18,404 bases of DNA from an uncultured Clostridia bacterium (GCA_934647305.1 CAKUFI010000053.1:1-18404), one strand, 5' to 3'. Positions 1 through 6,998 are shown, counted from the stretch's first letter. The notes: a model not told the origin generated them from the letters alone. Numbers and translations are program-made.

Positions 1-31
1 CCCCGCAGGCCTGCAGGCCTGTGGGAGGGGG

Positions 32-69
32 CTGGGGAGGCGCGTGCCGGGCATCGCCGCCCTCCCCAG
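32..69. repeat. F-type hairpin repeat, copy 1
   Basis: CTGGGGAGG (32-40) pairs with CCTCCCCAG (61-69) around a GC-rich 20-nt loop. The same arms recur at 1500-1537, 15589-15879, 16157-16192 and 18017-18052, so this is a member of the interspersed F family and not an isolated hairpin. No gene is visible in positions 1-200 beyond this hairpin and the next one. Confidence 0.55.
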
Positions 70-74
70 TAAAT

Positions 75-105
75 CGGCCCGCAGCGGCATTGCCGCTGCG
101 GGCCG
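75..105 (-). terminator. Strong hairpin downstream of the acetyltransferase gene
   Basis: This is a perfect 15-bp inverted repeat centred on position 90 with a minimal loop. Read on the minus strand it lies about 95 nt after the acetyltransferase stop and is followed by GATTTACT, a weak T-run. It probably ends transcription of the 201-1162 operon. The missing long T-tract leaves open that it only stabilises the 3' end or serves a plus-strand gene left of the window. Confidence 0.5.
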
Positions 106-200
106 GCGTTCTCATTGGGCACAGCGAAAGGACTGCTCAGGAGCGGAAAAACGCGAGAGAAACAGCCTGAGACCTTGAACTGTCGCCGGCAGGCGGGCTT

Positions 201-734
201 CTATGCGAACTCGCCCTCCAGAATCCCCATCACGAGCGCGTCGGCATAGCGCCCGTCCAAAAACAGCTCGTCGCGCAGGCAGCCCTCCACCTGAAAGCCG
301 CACTTTTCGTACAGCCGCACGGCGCGCTCATTGGGCTGAGCCACCTTGAGGTAAACCCTGTGCAGGTTGAGCTGGCGGAAGGCAAAGCGCAGCGCCAGGC
401 GCACGCCCTCCTTCGCGTAGCCCTTGCCCGCCTGATCGGGCGCCATGACCAGCGTCAGCTCGGCGCGGCGGTTCAGGTGATCGATCAGGATCAGGCTGAC
501 CTGGCCCAGGTAGCGCAGGCTGTCCTTTTCGGCGATGACCCAGTTATACCCACCCGCGTCGCCTGAAAGCAGGCGGCGAAGCGCGGTTTCGCTCATCTCC
601 CAGGAGGGCGGCATGAGCGTGTTTCCGCCCAGGTAGCGAGTGCTTTCCGCGTCGATCATCCAGCTGCGCATGCCGGAGAGGTCTTCCTCCCGGAACTCGC
701 GCAGCACGACGCGTTCGCCGGCCAGCCTTCCCAT
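201..734 (-). CDS. GNAT family N-acetyltransferase (RimJ/RimL-like)
   Basis: The 177-residue protein has the size and order of a Gcn5-related acetyltransferase of the RimJ/RimL/SpeG type. It opens with a strand like ERVVLREFREEDL. Near residues 95-110 it has the acetyl-CoA pyrophosphate loop region (MAPDQAGKGYAKEGVRLALR, a Q/R-x-x-G-x-G/A variant), then LNLHRVYLKVAQPNERAVRLYEKCGF, the typical motif B with the NxRAxRLYEKxGF signature. It would transfer an acetyl group from acetyl-CoA to an amine. The acceptor cannot be told from sequence and may be a protein N-terminus or a small molecule. Its ATG overlaps the TAA of the upstream fucU-like gene by one base (TAATG), so the two are probably translationally coupled. 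This is the last gene of that operon, and a strong hairpin follows at 75-105. Confidence 0.88.
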   Translation of the reverse strand: MGRLAGERVVLREFREEDLSGMRSWMIDAESTRYLGGNTLMPPSWEMSETALRRLLSGDAGGYNWVIAEKDSLRYLGQVSLILIDHLNRRAELTLVMAPDQAGKGYAKEGVRLALRFAFRQLNLHRVYLKVAQPNERAVRLYEKCGFQVEGCLRDELFLDGRYADALVMGILEGEFA

Positions 735-1162
735 TACTTCACCACGCCCTTGCGCAGGATGATGTTGGCGTACAGCGCGCTCTCGCCGCTGGCCACGATG
801 GCGTAGGCGGTCTTGGCGCGGTTATAGAAGGCGAAGCGCTCGACCATCTCGAAGGGCACCTCGCGCCCCTCATGCCTGTCGGCCAGCTCGTGATAGGTTG
901 CCCAGATGGTGGGCTTGCAGGGATCGCCGGGCATGACCTGCATCAGGGAGACGGGCGCTTCCACATAGGTGTCCAGCGGGAAGAGCTGCAGAATCGCGTC
1001 CAGTATTTCCGGCACGCCGTGGCCGTCCAGGCGCACCAGGCGCTGCGCGTTCGCCGCCGCCGGGAAGTTGCCGTCGCCGATGACCAGCTCGTCGCCGTGG
1101 CCCATCTCCATCAGGATTTTCAGCAGCTCAGGGGAAAGAATCGGGGAAATACCTTTCAGCAT
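734..1162 (-). CDS. fucU: RbsD/FucU family sugar mutarotase, FucU-type
   Basis: The 142-residue protein is the normal length for the family. It starts MLKGISPILSPELLKILMEM and continues with GHGDELVIGDGNFPA, the RbsD/FucU signature carrying the conserved His and Asp. The C-terminal half (ERFAFYNRAKTAYAIVASGE, then ALYANIILRKG) is closer to FucU (L-fucose mutarotase) than to RbsD (D-ribose pyranase). Family members catalyse anomer interconversion of a monosaccharide in the cytoplasm before the kinase or isomerase acts. The exact sugar is inferred, since no fucose pathway gene is in view. A good AAGGAAGG site lies 9 nt before the ATG. The stop codon overlaps the start of the acetyltransferase. 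Positions 1163-1274 upstream hold the leader; I see no convincing promoter there. Confidence 0.85.
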   Translation of the reverse strand: MLKGISPILSPELLKILMEMGHGDELVIGDGNFPAAANAQRLVRLDGHGVPEILDAILQLFPLDTYVEAPVSLMQVMPGDPCKPTIWATYHELADRHEGREVPFEMVERFAFYNRAKTAYAIVASGESALYANIILRKGVVK

Positions 1163-1274
1163 GAGAATGTACCTTCCTTTCGTTATGAAACATCGTCCGC
1201 TTATTATTCGCCGGACGGGGTGAAAATCCTGCCGCGAGGCGACAGAATCAGGCCGTTTTCCGGGCTGGTGATTC

Positions 1275-1499
1275 AGAGGTACGGCCTCGCTCTCCCGCCT
1301 TCAACCCACGTAGCATTCGGGGATTCACATTTCATTTGGCTGTTCTATTCCGTGGATCAAAGTATTTTCCGGGTGGGGTCTGAGGCGGCTGTTTAGAGGT
1401 ATGGCCTTGCTCTCCCACTTCTGACCCGCGAAAAATTCGGGAAATCACATTTCTATTTGCTTTTATTTTCCGTGGATCAAAGTATTTTCCGGGTGGGGT
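1275..1499. repeat. Two tandem copies of a 120-bp repeat unit
   Basis: Unit 1 begins with AGAGGT at 1275 and unit 2 with AGAGGT at 1395, a 120-bp period. Each unit contains a CTCTCCC segment, an ATTCGGG-type segment, and ends with a nearly identical block reading GGATCAAAGTATTTTCC then GGGTGGGGTC. Similarity is highest in that last 35 bp and lower in the middle. A third copy lies inverted at about 15873-15985. In unit 2 the conserved block runs straight into the F hairpin at 1500-1537. No open reading frame of interest is present. Read on the minus strand this is the sequence downstream of the helicase gene. Confidence 0.8.
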
Positions 1500-1537
1500 C
1501 TGGGGAGGCGCCTTTTTTAAAAAGGCGGCCTCCCCAG
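1500..1537 (-). terminator. Long F-type hairpin at the helicase stop codon, probable terminator
   Basis: CTGGGGAGG (1500-1508) pairs with CCTCCCCAG (1529-1537), and the stem continues inwards through GCCTTTTT/AAAAAGGC with one bulged base, giving about 18 bp and almost no loop. On the minus strand the helicase TAA (1519-1517) lies at the apex. The hairpin is internal to a repeated element, not unique sequence, and is therefore both a repeat module and a plausible terminator. The missing downstream T-run argues for a bidirectional stem and not a classical terminator. Confidence 0.6.
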
Positions 1538-3829
1538 CGTTCCCCGTTCCCCTGTTTCTCTCCCCCAGTGCCGGGGGAGGAGCGCGGCGTGCTCGGGGTC
1601 GAGCCAGCGGCTGTCGATGAGGAAGACGCGGCCGGTATCGGTTTCGGTGCGGATGACGCGGCCGGCGGCCTGGAACGCGCGGGCGAGGCCGGGGTAGAGG
1701 TAGGCATAGCGGTAGCCCGCGCCCGGGCCGAACTTGTCCTCGAACAGGGCGCGCAGGGCGTCGTTTTCCAGGCAGACCTGCGGCACGCCCGTGCCCACGA
1801 TGAACGCGCCGCGCAGCAGGTCGCCGGGCAGGTCGATTCCCTCGGAGAACACGCCGCCCATGACGATCAGCGCCAGCAGCGGCCGCTCGGGATGAGGGGT
1901 GAACTGGGCGAGGAAGTCCTCGCGGGCGAACTCGGTCATCTGCGGGGACTGCATGTGCAGGCGCACCTCGCCCGCGTCCGCCTCGAGCGCGTCGAACACC
2001 TGCCGCATGAAGGCGTAGGAGGGGAAGCAGGCCAGGTAGTTGCCCGGCTGCTCGCGCACGGCCTGCAGCATCAGGCGGGCGAGCGGCTGCACGGAGGAAT
2101 CCCGCTGCCGGTAGCGCATGGGCAGGGAAACCCTGTGCACCTCGAGGTTCTCGGGCGGGAAGGGGGAGGGCAGGTCGAGCAGCGCGTCGCCGTCCGCCTC
2201 GGACAGGCCCATCAGGTCGCGATAAAAGGGCAGGGGCGTGAGCGTGGCCGAAAACAGCGCCGCGCCGCGCACCCGGGAAAGCGTTTCGCGGATGTGGTCG
2301 GCGGGGTCGGCGCACCACAGGCGCACGGTCAGATGCCTGTCTTCGGGCAGGTAGAGCGCGCGGTAGTGCCCGTCAAAGCGCCCACATGCGGCCAGGAAGT
2401 CCAGCACGGCGAAGTACTGCTCCCACAGCGCGCCGGCGTACCCGGCGGGCTCGGCGAGGAAGGGCGCGCAGGCCTCCTGAAACGCCTGAGAAGCGTCCTT
2501 CAGCGCCGCGGGCAGATCGCTCGAGGCTTCCTCCAGGGGATGCTCGGCGCGCAGAACCCTGAGCGGCGCGAGCAGGGCGGTCAGCGCGCGGTAAAGCAGA
2601 TGCTTTCGCCCCTTTTCGCGCCCCACGCTTCGGCGCAGCAGCTCCACGTCCCTCTCCGAAAGCGACGCGGAGAGCATGTCCCGCACGCGCGCGGGCAGAT
2701 TGTGCGCCTCGTCGATCAGCAGCGACGCGCCGCTTTTGCCTGAAAACCAGCGCTTCAGCCGCACGCGCGGGTCAAAGACGTAGTTGTAGTCGCACACGAT
2801 CAGGTCGGCCGTCTCGGACAAGTCCAGCGACAGCTCAAACGGGCACAGCTCGTGCGCCCCGGCCAGGCGGGCGATTTCGTCCGGGCCGAGCCGGTCGGTA
2901 AACAGCGACTCGTACAGCGCGGCGCGGCGGCGGTCGTAGTAGCCCCGTGCGCGGGGACAGACGGCCGGGTCGCAGTCCCCCTCGAGGAACGGGCAGACCT
3001 TGTCCTTTGCCCGCAGAAACACCGTGCGCACATGCGCGCCCTGGCGGCGCATCCGCTCCAGCGCGTCGAGAACCGCCCTCGCGCCGGTGGTGCGCGCGGT
3101 CAGGTAAAACACCGCCTCGGCCTTTTCCTCGCCCAGCGCCTTGAGCGCCGGAAACAGCGAGGCGACCGTCTTGCCGATGCCGGTCGGGGCCTGGCAGAGC
3201 AGGCGCTTTTTGTCGCGCAGGGCGACGTAGACGTTCGCGGCCATCTCCCGCTGCCCGGCGCGGAAGCGGTCGTAGGGGAAGGTCAGCGCGCGCAGCGTGG
3301 GCAGACGATCCTCGCGGTGAGCGTTCAGCGCGCCCGTCCAGCGGGCCAGCGGCTCAAGACAGGTCTGCATCAGGTCTTCCAGCTCTCCGGCGGTATAGTG
3401 CCGCTCGAGCCGGGTGGTCTGCATCGTGCCCGCCTGGCAGTAGACCAGGTGCACCCAGGCGCCGTTTGCCTGCTCCTGATGGCAGAGTATGGCCGCGTAC
3501 AGCTGCGCTTGCGCCCAGTGGGCGGGGTACTCGCCGCCGGTCAGCGAGGTGACTTCCCGCAGGGTGGACTTGATCTCCTCGATCACCGGCTCGTCCCCTC
3601 GCCGCCACAGGCCGTCCACCCGGCCGTAGAGCGCGAACTCAATCCCCAGGCACTCGACCGTGCGGCTGACCGGAACCTCGGCGCGGTAGTCGTCCGGGTA
3701 GAGGCTCTGCAGGGCACGGTGGGCGCGGGAGCCCTCCTGCATGCGCGCGTACAGGTCGCTCTCGCGCGACAGGTCGCCGCCCTCGCAGTAAAACTCCGCC
3801 ACCGCCCGCACGTTGATTCGCTGCGCCAC
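1517..3829 (-). CDS. PD-(D/E)XK nuclease-like / XPD-DinG-type Fe-S superfamily 2 helicase
   Basis: I chose the GTG at 3829 (770 residues). AAGGGGGG lies 7 nt upstream, and the protein then starts VAQRINVRAVAEF, the usual start of this family. The longer frame reaching 3997 only reads through repeat DNA. The N-terminal 200 residues show a Cas4/AddB-like nuclease core: D72 in GRVDGL and E85-x-K87 in VIEEIKST. The helicase part has Walker A QAPTGIGKT (about 213-221), four cysteines for an XPD-type 4Fe-4S cluster (279, 286, 291, 329), the DEAH box LIDEAH (373-376), and late motifs GVFSEGIDLPG and QAAGRVIRTETD. It should unwind DNA 5' to 3' in repair or recombination (known for the Rad3/DinG family). 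Combined nuclease action is inferred. The last residues (about GTLGRPPF) and the stop come from the F repeat. Confidence 0.92.
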   Translation of the reverse strand: MAQRINVRAVAEFYCEGGDLSRESDLYARMQEGSRAHRALQSLYPDDYRAEVPVSRTVECLGIEFALYGRVDGLWRRGDEPVIEEIKSTLREVTSLTGGEYPAHWAQAQLYAAILCHQEQANGAWVHLVYCQAGTMQTTRLERHYTAGELEDLMQTCLEPLARWTGALNAHREDRLPTLRALTFPYDRFRAGQREMAANVYVALRDKKRLLCQAPTGIGKTVASLFPALKALGEEKAEAVFYLTARTTGARAVLDALERMRRQGAHVRTVFLRAKDKVCPFLEGDCDPAVCPRARGYYDRRRAALYESLFTDRLGPDEIARLAGAHELCPFELSLDLSETADLIVCDYNYVFDPRVRLKRWFSGKSGASLLIDEAHNLPARVRDMLSASLSERDVELLRRSVGREKGRKHLLYRALTALLAPLRVLRAEHPLEEASSDLPAALKDASQAFQEACAPFLAEPAGYAGALWEQYFAVLDFLAACGRFDGHYRALYLPEDRHLTVRLWCADPADHIRETLSRVRGAALFSATLTPLPFYRDLMGLSEADGDALLDLPSPFPPENLEVHRVSLPMRYRQRDSSVQPLARLMLQAVREQPGNYLACFPSYAFMRQVFDALEADAGEVRLHMQSPQMTEFAREDFLAQFTPHPERPLLALIVMGGVFSEGIDLPGDLLRGAFIVGTGVPQVCLENDALRALFEDKFGPGAGYRYAYLYPGLARAFQAAGRVIRTETDTGRVFLIDSRWLDPEHAALLPRHWGRETGERGTLGRPPF

Positions 3830-3905
3830 GCGCCCGCCCCCCTTCGCTGCTCCGACTGTACCGGTGTATTCGACGCGGGAAGGCCCGCTTCCTTCCGGCG
3901 CAGAG

Positions 3906-3939
3906 AAAAACCGCAGGCTCAGCTGCGCTGAACCTGCGG
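3906..3939 (-). terminator. Distal copy of the gltX intrinsic terminator
   Basis: On the minus strand CCGCAGGTTCAGC and GCTGAGCCTGCGG form a 13-bp stem (one G-U pair, 3-nt loop, 3939-3911) followed by TTTTT (3910-3906). This is a complete intrinsic terminator. It is separated from gltX by the C element and by a second copy of the same hairpin at 4197-4225; the two copies differ at one loop base. Confidence 0.85.
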
Positions 3940-4196
3940 GCAGACTGTCGACCCCCCCGGAGAGCTCGAGAGGGTCGCAGCCCTCTCGAACTTTCAATCG
4001 CGCCCAGCGGCGTGTACGGTGGGCACGGGACGATTTTTGCGCCGGAAAATCTCATTTTCCAGAGCAAAAATCGTTTCCTTGCAGTTTTTGCGCCCGGAAA
4101 TCTCTTAGATTTCAGCAAAAACTGGTGAGGGTGGCAGTGGCGGGGGAGCTTGCTTCCCCGTCCACCAGCTTGTCAAAACCTTTTTTGACAAGCTGA
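3940..4196 (-). mobile_element. C element copy 1, MITE-like, flanked by a duplicated 29-bp terminator hairpin
   Basis: This 257-bp element has no coding capacity and is a chain of hairpins. On the minus strand it starts CAGCTTGTCAAAA (4195-4183), which pairs with TTTTGACAAGCTG (4178-4166). A GGGGA/TCCCC stem follows. Next is a two-part stem, outer TTTTTGC/GCAAAAA (4085-4121) and inner GAAATCT/AGATTTC. Then come CGATTTTTGC/GCAAAAATCG enclosing GGAAAAT/ATTTTCC (4031-4073), and CGAGAGGG/CCCTCTCG (3967-3988). It ends in GACAGTCTG. The two ends form imperfect terminal inverted repeats (CAG, two variable bases, TGTC, A or G, AAAAA in copies 2 and 3). Identical hairpins flank both sides. A trans-acting transposase is inferred, since none is encoded here. 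Confidence 0.7.
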
Positions 4197-4225
4197 CCGC
4201 AGGCTCAGCCGCGCTGAACCTGCGG
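4197..4225 (-). terminator. Proximal copy of the gltX terminator hairpin (no T-tract)
   Basis: The 29-bp hairpin lies 18 bp after the gltX stop codon and matches the one at 3911-3939 except for one loop base. Instead of a T-tract it is followed by the left end of the C element (TCAGCTTGTC on the minus strand). It is best read as one half of a target duplication: insertion separated the stem from its T-run and duplicated the stem. Confidence 0.75.
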
Positions 4226-4243
4226 GGAATGGCCGGCCTGCTC

Positions 4244-5752
4244 TCAGCCCTTGAGGCGGGCGAGGGAGGCGTTCAGGCGGCGAAGGGTCTCGTCCTTGCC
4301 CAGCAGATAGGCGATTTCGAACGCGCCGCCGGGGGTGGAGGACTTGCCGGAGATGGCGATGCGCAGCGGCCAGAGCACCTGACCGTTCTTCATGCCGGAC
4401 TGCGCGATGGCGGCCATGAGCGTGTCGTGCAGGTTCTGCTCCGTCCACTCGTCAATGCCCTCGAGCACCGGCTTCATGGCCTCAAGCGCGGCGGCGGAGC
4501 TTTCGAGGGTGCTCTTCTGCTTCTTGTTCAGGTACAGGTCGTTCTCGAAGGCGGGCAGCTCGGCCAGGAAGTCCACCATGCCGGGGATCTGGTTGAGCAC
4601 CTCGGTGCGGTTCTGCAGCAGCTCGGTCAGGCGGCGGGTGTCGAATTTGGACACGTCCAGCACCTTTTCAAGCCAGGGCAGCGCCTTCTCGTGGAACTGC
4701 TCGGGGGTGAGCTTGCGGATGTACTCGGCGTTGAACCAGTTGAGCTTGTTCACGTCGAAGATGGCCGGGGACTTGCTCAGGCCCTCCAGGTCGAAGTTCT
4801 CCTCCAGCTCCTTGAGGGTGAAGAACTCGCGCTCGCCGCGGGGACTCCAGCCCAGCAGCACCATGTAGTTGATGACTGCGTCCACCAGGTAGCCCTGCTC
4901 GAGCAGATCCTCGAAGGAGGGGTCGCCCTTGCGCTTGGACATCTTGCGGGTGATCTCGATGCGCTCGCCGTGCTCGTCCAGCACGTAGCTGCCGTCCTTG
5001 TCCTTCTGGAAGTCGCGGCACATGACCGGGGTCAGGTGCACGTACATGGGCGGCGTCCAGCCGAAGGCCTCGTAGAGCAGGTTGTACTTGGGCGCGGAGG
5101 ACAGGTACTCGTTGCCGCGCATGACGTGGGTGATGCCCATGGTGTGGTCGTCGATGACGTTGGCGAAGTTGTAGGTGGGCAGGCCGTCCGCCTTGATGAG
5201 CACGTTGTCGTCCAGCGTGTCGCAGTCCACCTCGACGTGGCCGTAGATCACGTCGTCGAAGCTGGCCTTGCCCTCGGTGGGCACGTTCTGGCGGATGACG
5301 TAGGGCTCGCCCGCAGCCAGGCGGCGCTCAACCTCCTCCTTGGAGAGGTGCAGGCAGTGCTTGTCATACTTGAAGGTCTCGCCCTTGGCCTCAGCCTTGG
5401 CGCGCTCCTCATCCAGGCGCTCCTTGGTGCAGAAGCAGTAGTAGGCGTGGCCGGACTCGACCAGCTGCTTGGCGTAGGGCAGGTACATGCCGCGGCGCTC
5501 GGACTGCACGTAGGGCGCGCAGGGGCCGCCCACGTCGGGACCCTCGTCGTGGGTCAATCCGGCGGTCTTCAGGGATTTATAGATCACGTCCACCGCGCCG
5601 GGCACCTCGCGCTCCTGGTCGGTGTCCTCAATGCGCAGGATGAACTTGCCGCCCATCCGGCGGGCGTACAGGTAGGTGTAGAGCGCCGTGCGCAGGTTGC
5701 CCAGGTGCATGTAGCCGGTCGGGCTGGGCGCAAAACGGGTACGTACTTCCAT
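4244..5752 (-). CDS. gltX: Glutamyl-tRNA synthetase
   Basis: The 502-residue class I synthetase ligates glutamate to tRNA-Glu (and possibly tRNA-Gln, if the organism uses the amidotransferase route usual in Bacillota; inference). The start MEVRTRFAPSPTGYMHLGNLRTAL contains the HIGH-like motif HLGN at residues 16-19. RIEDTDQER follows, and the KMSKR motif (MSKRKGD) lies near residue 270. Length is normal. AGGAGA lies 7 nt before the ATG at 5752. A promoter candidate is at 5767-5796. It is separated from uppP upstream by a repeat array. Downstream, its terminator is interrupted by a C element. Confidence 0.98.
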   Translation of the reverse strand: MEVRTRFAPSPTGYMHLGNLRTALYTYLYARRMGGKFILRIEDTDQEREVPGAVDVIYKSLKTAGLTHDEGPDVGGPCAPYVQSERRGMYLPYAKQLVESGHAYYCFCTKERLDEERAKAEAKGETFKYDKHCLHLSKEEVERRLAAGEPYVIRQNVPTEGKASFDDVIYGHVEVDCDTLDDNVLIKADGLPTYNFANVIDDHTMGITHVMRGNEYLSSAPKYNLLYEAFGWTPPMYVHLTPVMCRDFQKDKDGSYVLDEHGERIEITRKMSKRKGDPSFEDLLEQGYLVDAVINYMVLLGWSPRGEREFFTLKELEENFDLEGLSKSPAIFDVNKLNWFNAEYIRKLTPEQFHEKALPWLEKVLDVSKFDTRRLTELLQNRTEVLNQIPGMVDFLAELPAFENDLYLNKKQKSTLESSAAALEAMKPVLEGIDEWTEQNLHDTLMAAIAQSGMKNGQVLWPLRIAISGKSSTPGGAFEIAYLLGKDETLRRLNASLARLKG

Positions 5753-5766
5753 GTCGTTTCTCTCCT

Positions 5767-5796
5767 TATATAATCACAAATCAGGGGAAGGTTCAA
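5767..5796 (-). promoter_or_regulatory. Candidate sigma-A promoter for gltX
   Basis: On the minus strand TTGAAC (5796-5791) is followed after 18 bp by TATATA (5772-5767), immediately upstream of the gltX ribosome binding site. If used, the leader would be very short (about 10 nt), which weakens the call; gltX could also be transcribed from the leuS-uppP operon. Confidence 0.4.
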
Positions 5797-5832
5797 GGTC
5801 AGTCGGTGATGCCCAACTGTCGATTTCGAGAG

Positions 5833-5888
5833 GGAGAACGCTGTTCTCCGACTTTCCGAAGAATCCTTAGGCTTTAATCAATGGCCTA
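5833..5888 (+). repeat. E repeat copy 1 (partial)
   Basis: Hairpin A is GGAGAAC/GTTCTCC (5833-5839 with 5843-5849). The E hairpin has TAGGC (5868-5872), the 11-nt loop TTTAATCAATG, and GCCTA (5884-5888). The outer stem and the GCGGCAGCAAGTGG tail are missing; copy 2 begins directly, so this copy looks truncated by the next one. The only other content of 5753-5832 is the gltX leader and promoter candidate. Confidence 0.7.
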
Positions 5889-5890
5889 TG

Positions 5891-6040
5891 GGGAAATTCA
5901 CTTAAATTTCCTCCTGCGAAGACTTCGGCCGCTCTAATCTATGGCGGCCGATAGTCGTCAATAGAACCCGCGGCAGCAACCGGGTGCAGGCTCAGCCTGC
6001 CGGTAGCAAGTGGCCGTCGGCCCTGCCTGCTCAGCCTGCC
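5891..6040 (+). repeat. E repeat copy 2 with two B tails
   Basis: Hairpin A is GGAAATT/AATTTCC (5892-5911). The outer stem is GACT/AGTC (5921-5924 with 5953-5956) and the inner stem GGCCGC/GCGGCC (5927-5932 with 5944-5949), around the loop TCTAATCTATG. The linker GTCAATAGAACCCGCGGCAGC follows (5955-5976), then the B hairpin GCAGGCT/AGCCTGC (5986-6000), and a second B unit starting CGGTAGCAAGTGG at 6001. Confidence 0.85.
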
Positions 6041-6046
6041 AGGTTA

Positions 6047-6161
6047 TGGGGAAATTCACTTGAATTTCCTCCCGCGAAGATTTCGCCCGCTCTAATCTAT
6101 GGCGGGCGGAATCGTGTGCAACCCCGCGGTAGCAAGTGGCTGTCGGCCCTGCCGACCCGGC
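6047..6161 (+). repeat. E repeat copy 3, abutting the uppP stop codon
   Basis: Hairpin A is GGAAATT/AATTTCC again (6050-6069). The outer stem is GATT/AATC (6079-6082 with 6110-6113) and the inner stem GCCCGC/GCGGGC (6085-6090 with 6102-6107), around TCTAATCTATG. The linker CCCGCGGTAGCAAGTGG and B hairpin GTCGGC/GCCGAC follow. The array ends exactly at the uppP stop codon (6162-6164): on the minus strand the stop lies within a GGCAGGCTGAGCC repeat module. Confidence 0.85.
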
Positions 6162-6983
6162 TCAGCCTGCCAGCAGCTGGCGGGCGATCAGGATCAGACC
6201 CAGCGCGCCGGTGTAGAAGGCGAAGATCTTCAGGCCGAACTTGCGGATGATCAGGCGGCACAGGCTGATGGAGGCAAAGCCCACAACAGCGGCCGTCAGC
6301 ACGCAGACCAGCACCGGGGTGTAGCCGCCCAGCGCCTGGATGCCCTGCGAAAATTGGAAGGAAAAGGTGGTTCCGGCCGCCTGCGCCTGGTCGTAAATGT
6401 CCTTGAGGTTGAGCGCCAGACTGCCCAGCACGGCGGGTATGGACATCAGGAAGGAGAAGTCCACCGCGCGCCGCCTGGTCAGGCCGGTGCACAGGCCGCC
6501 GGTGATCGTGCAGCCCAGGCGGGAAACGCCCGGTATGATCGCCAGCACCTGCATAAGGCCCATGGCCAGCGCGTCGAAGCAGTTGACCTTCTTGTGCTTT
6601 TCATCGTGCATCATGTGTCCCGCCTCGCCCACGAGCAGCACCACGCAGGTGATCAGGAAGCACACCCCCAGGTGCCAGCCGCCGAAGAGCGTATCCAGCG
6701 TGTCGCCCAGCAGCAGCACCGCCGCCACAGTGGGCAGCGTGGCCACGATCAGCCACTTGAGGTCGGATTTGATCGGGTGGCGCAGCATGCGGAAGATGCG
6801 TTTGCAGTACATCACGCAGATGACCAGCAGCGTGCCCAGATGCAGGAAGGTTTCAAGCAGCAGGGGGACGCTCTCGAGCCCCATCGCGCCCTTGAGGAGC
6901 TCGATGTGACCCGAGGAGCTGATGGGCAGAAACTCCGCCACGCCCTGCAAAAGGCCCAGTAAAATGGACTGTTTGAGATTCAT
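6162..6983 (-). CDS. uppP: Undecaprenyl-diphosphatase
   Basis: The integral membrane phosphatase (BacA family) dephosphorylates undecaprenyl diphosphate, recycling the lipid carrier for peptidoglycan. I chose the ATG at 6983 (273 residues) because AGGTGA sits 5 nt upstream; the GTG at 6992 would overlap that site. MNLKQSILLGLLQGVAEFLP followed by ISSSGH is the first conserved motif (residues 17-26). PGVSRLGCTITGG is the second (the family usually has PGxSRSG, so a Leu replaces the Ser here). Several hydrophobic helices follow, ending with LGLILIARQLLAG. It lies 15 bp after the leuS stop, so it is probably co-transcribed with leuS and under the T-box. Confidence 0.97.
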   Translation of the reverse strand: MNLKQSILLGLLQGVAEFLPISSSGHIELLKGAMGLESVPLLLETFLHLGTLLVICVMYCKRIFRMLRHPIKSDLKWLIVATLPTVAAVLLLGDTLDTLFGGWHLGVCFLITCVVLLVGEAGHMMHDEKHKKVNCFDALAMGLMQVLAIIPGVSRLGCTITGGLCTGLTRRRAVDFSFLMSIPAVLGSLALNLKDIYDQAQAAGTTFSFQFSQGIQALGGYTPVLVCVLTAAVVGFASISLCRLIIRKFGLKIFAFYTGALGLILIARQLLAG

Positions 6984-6998
6984 GCCGCTCACCTATGC

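Noticed and set aside
75..105. Binding site or dif-like site because of the perfect palindrome
   Set aside because: Its position after the acetyltransferase gene and its minimal loop fit a terminator-like stem; no dif consensus is visible.
3830..3997. Longer N-terminus for the helicase
   Set aside because: It is encoded by terminator and C-element sequence, and an excellent ribosome site points to the GTG at 3829.
3940..4196. Group IIC intron or remnant at a terminator
   Set aside because: Such introns do insert after terminators, but there is no domain V, no reverse transcriptase, and the flanking hairpin duplication is not expected.
5984..6250. Reading frames across the repeats with peptides such as GSKWLSALPT and GSQWVQAQPA
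   Set aside because: They recur in several places only because B repeats recur; they have no consistent start or ribosome site and overlap gene ends.
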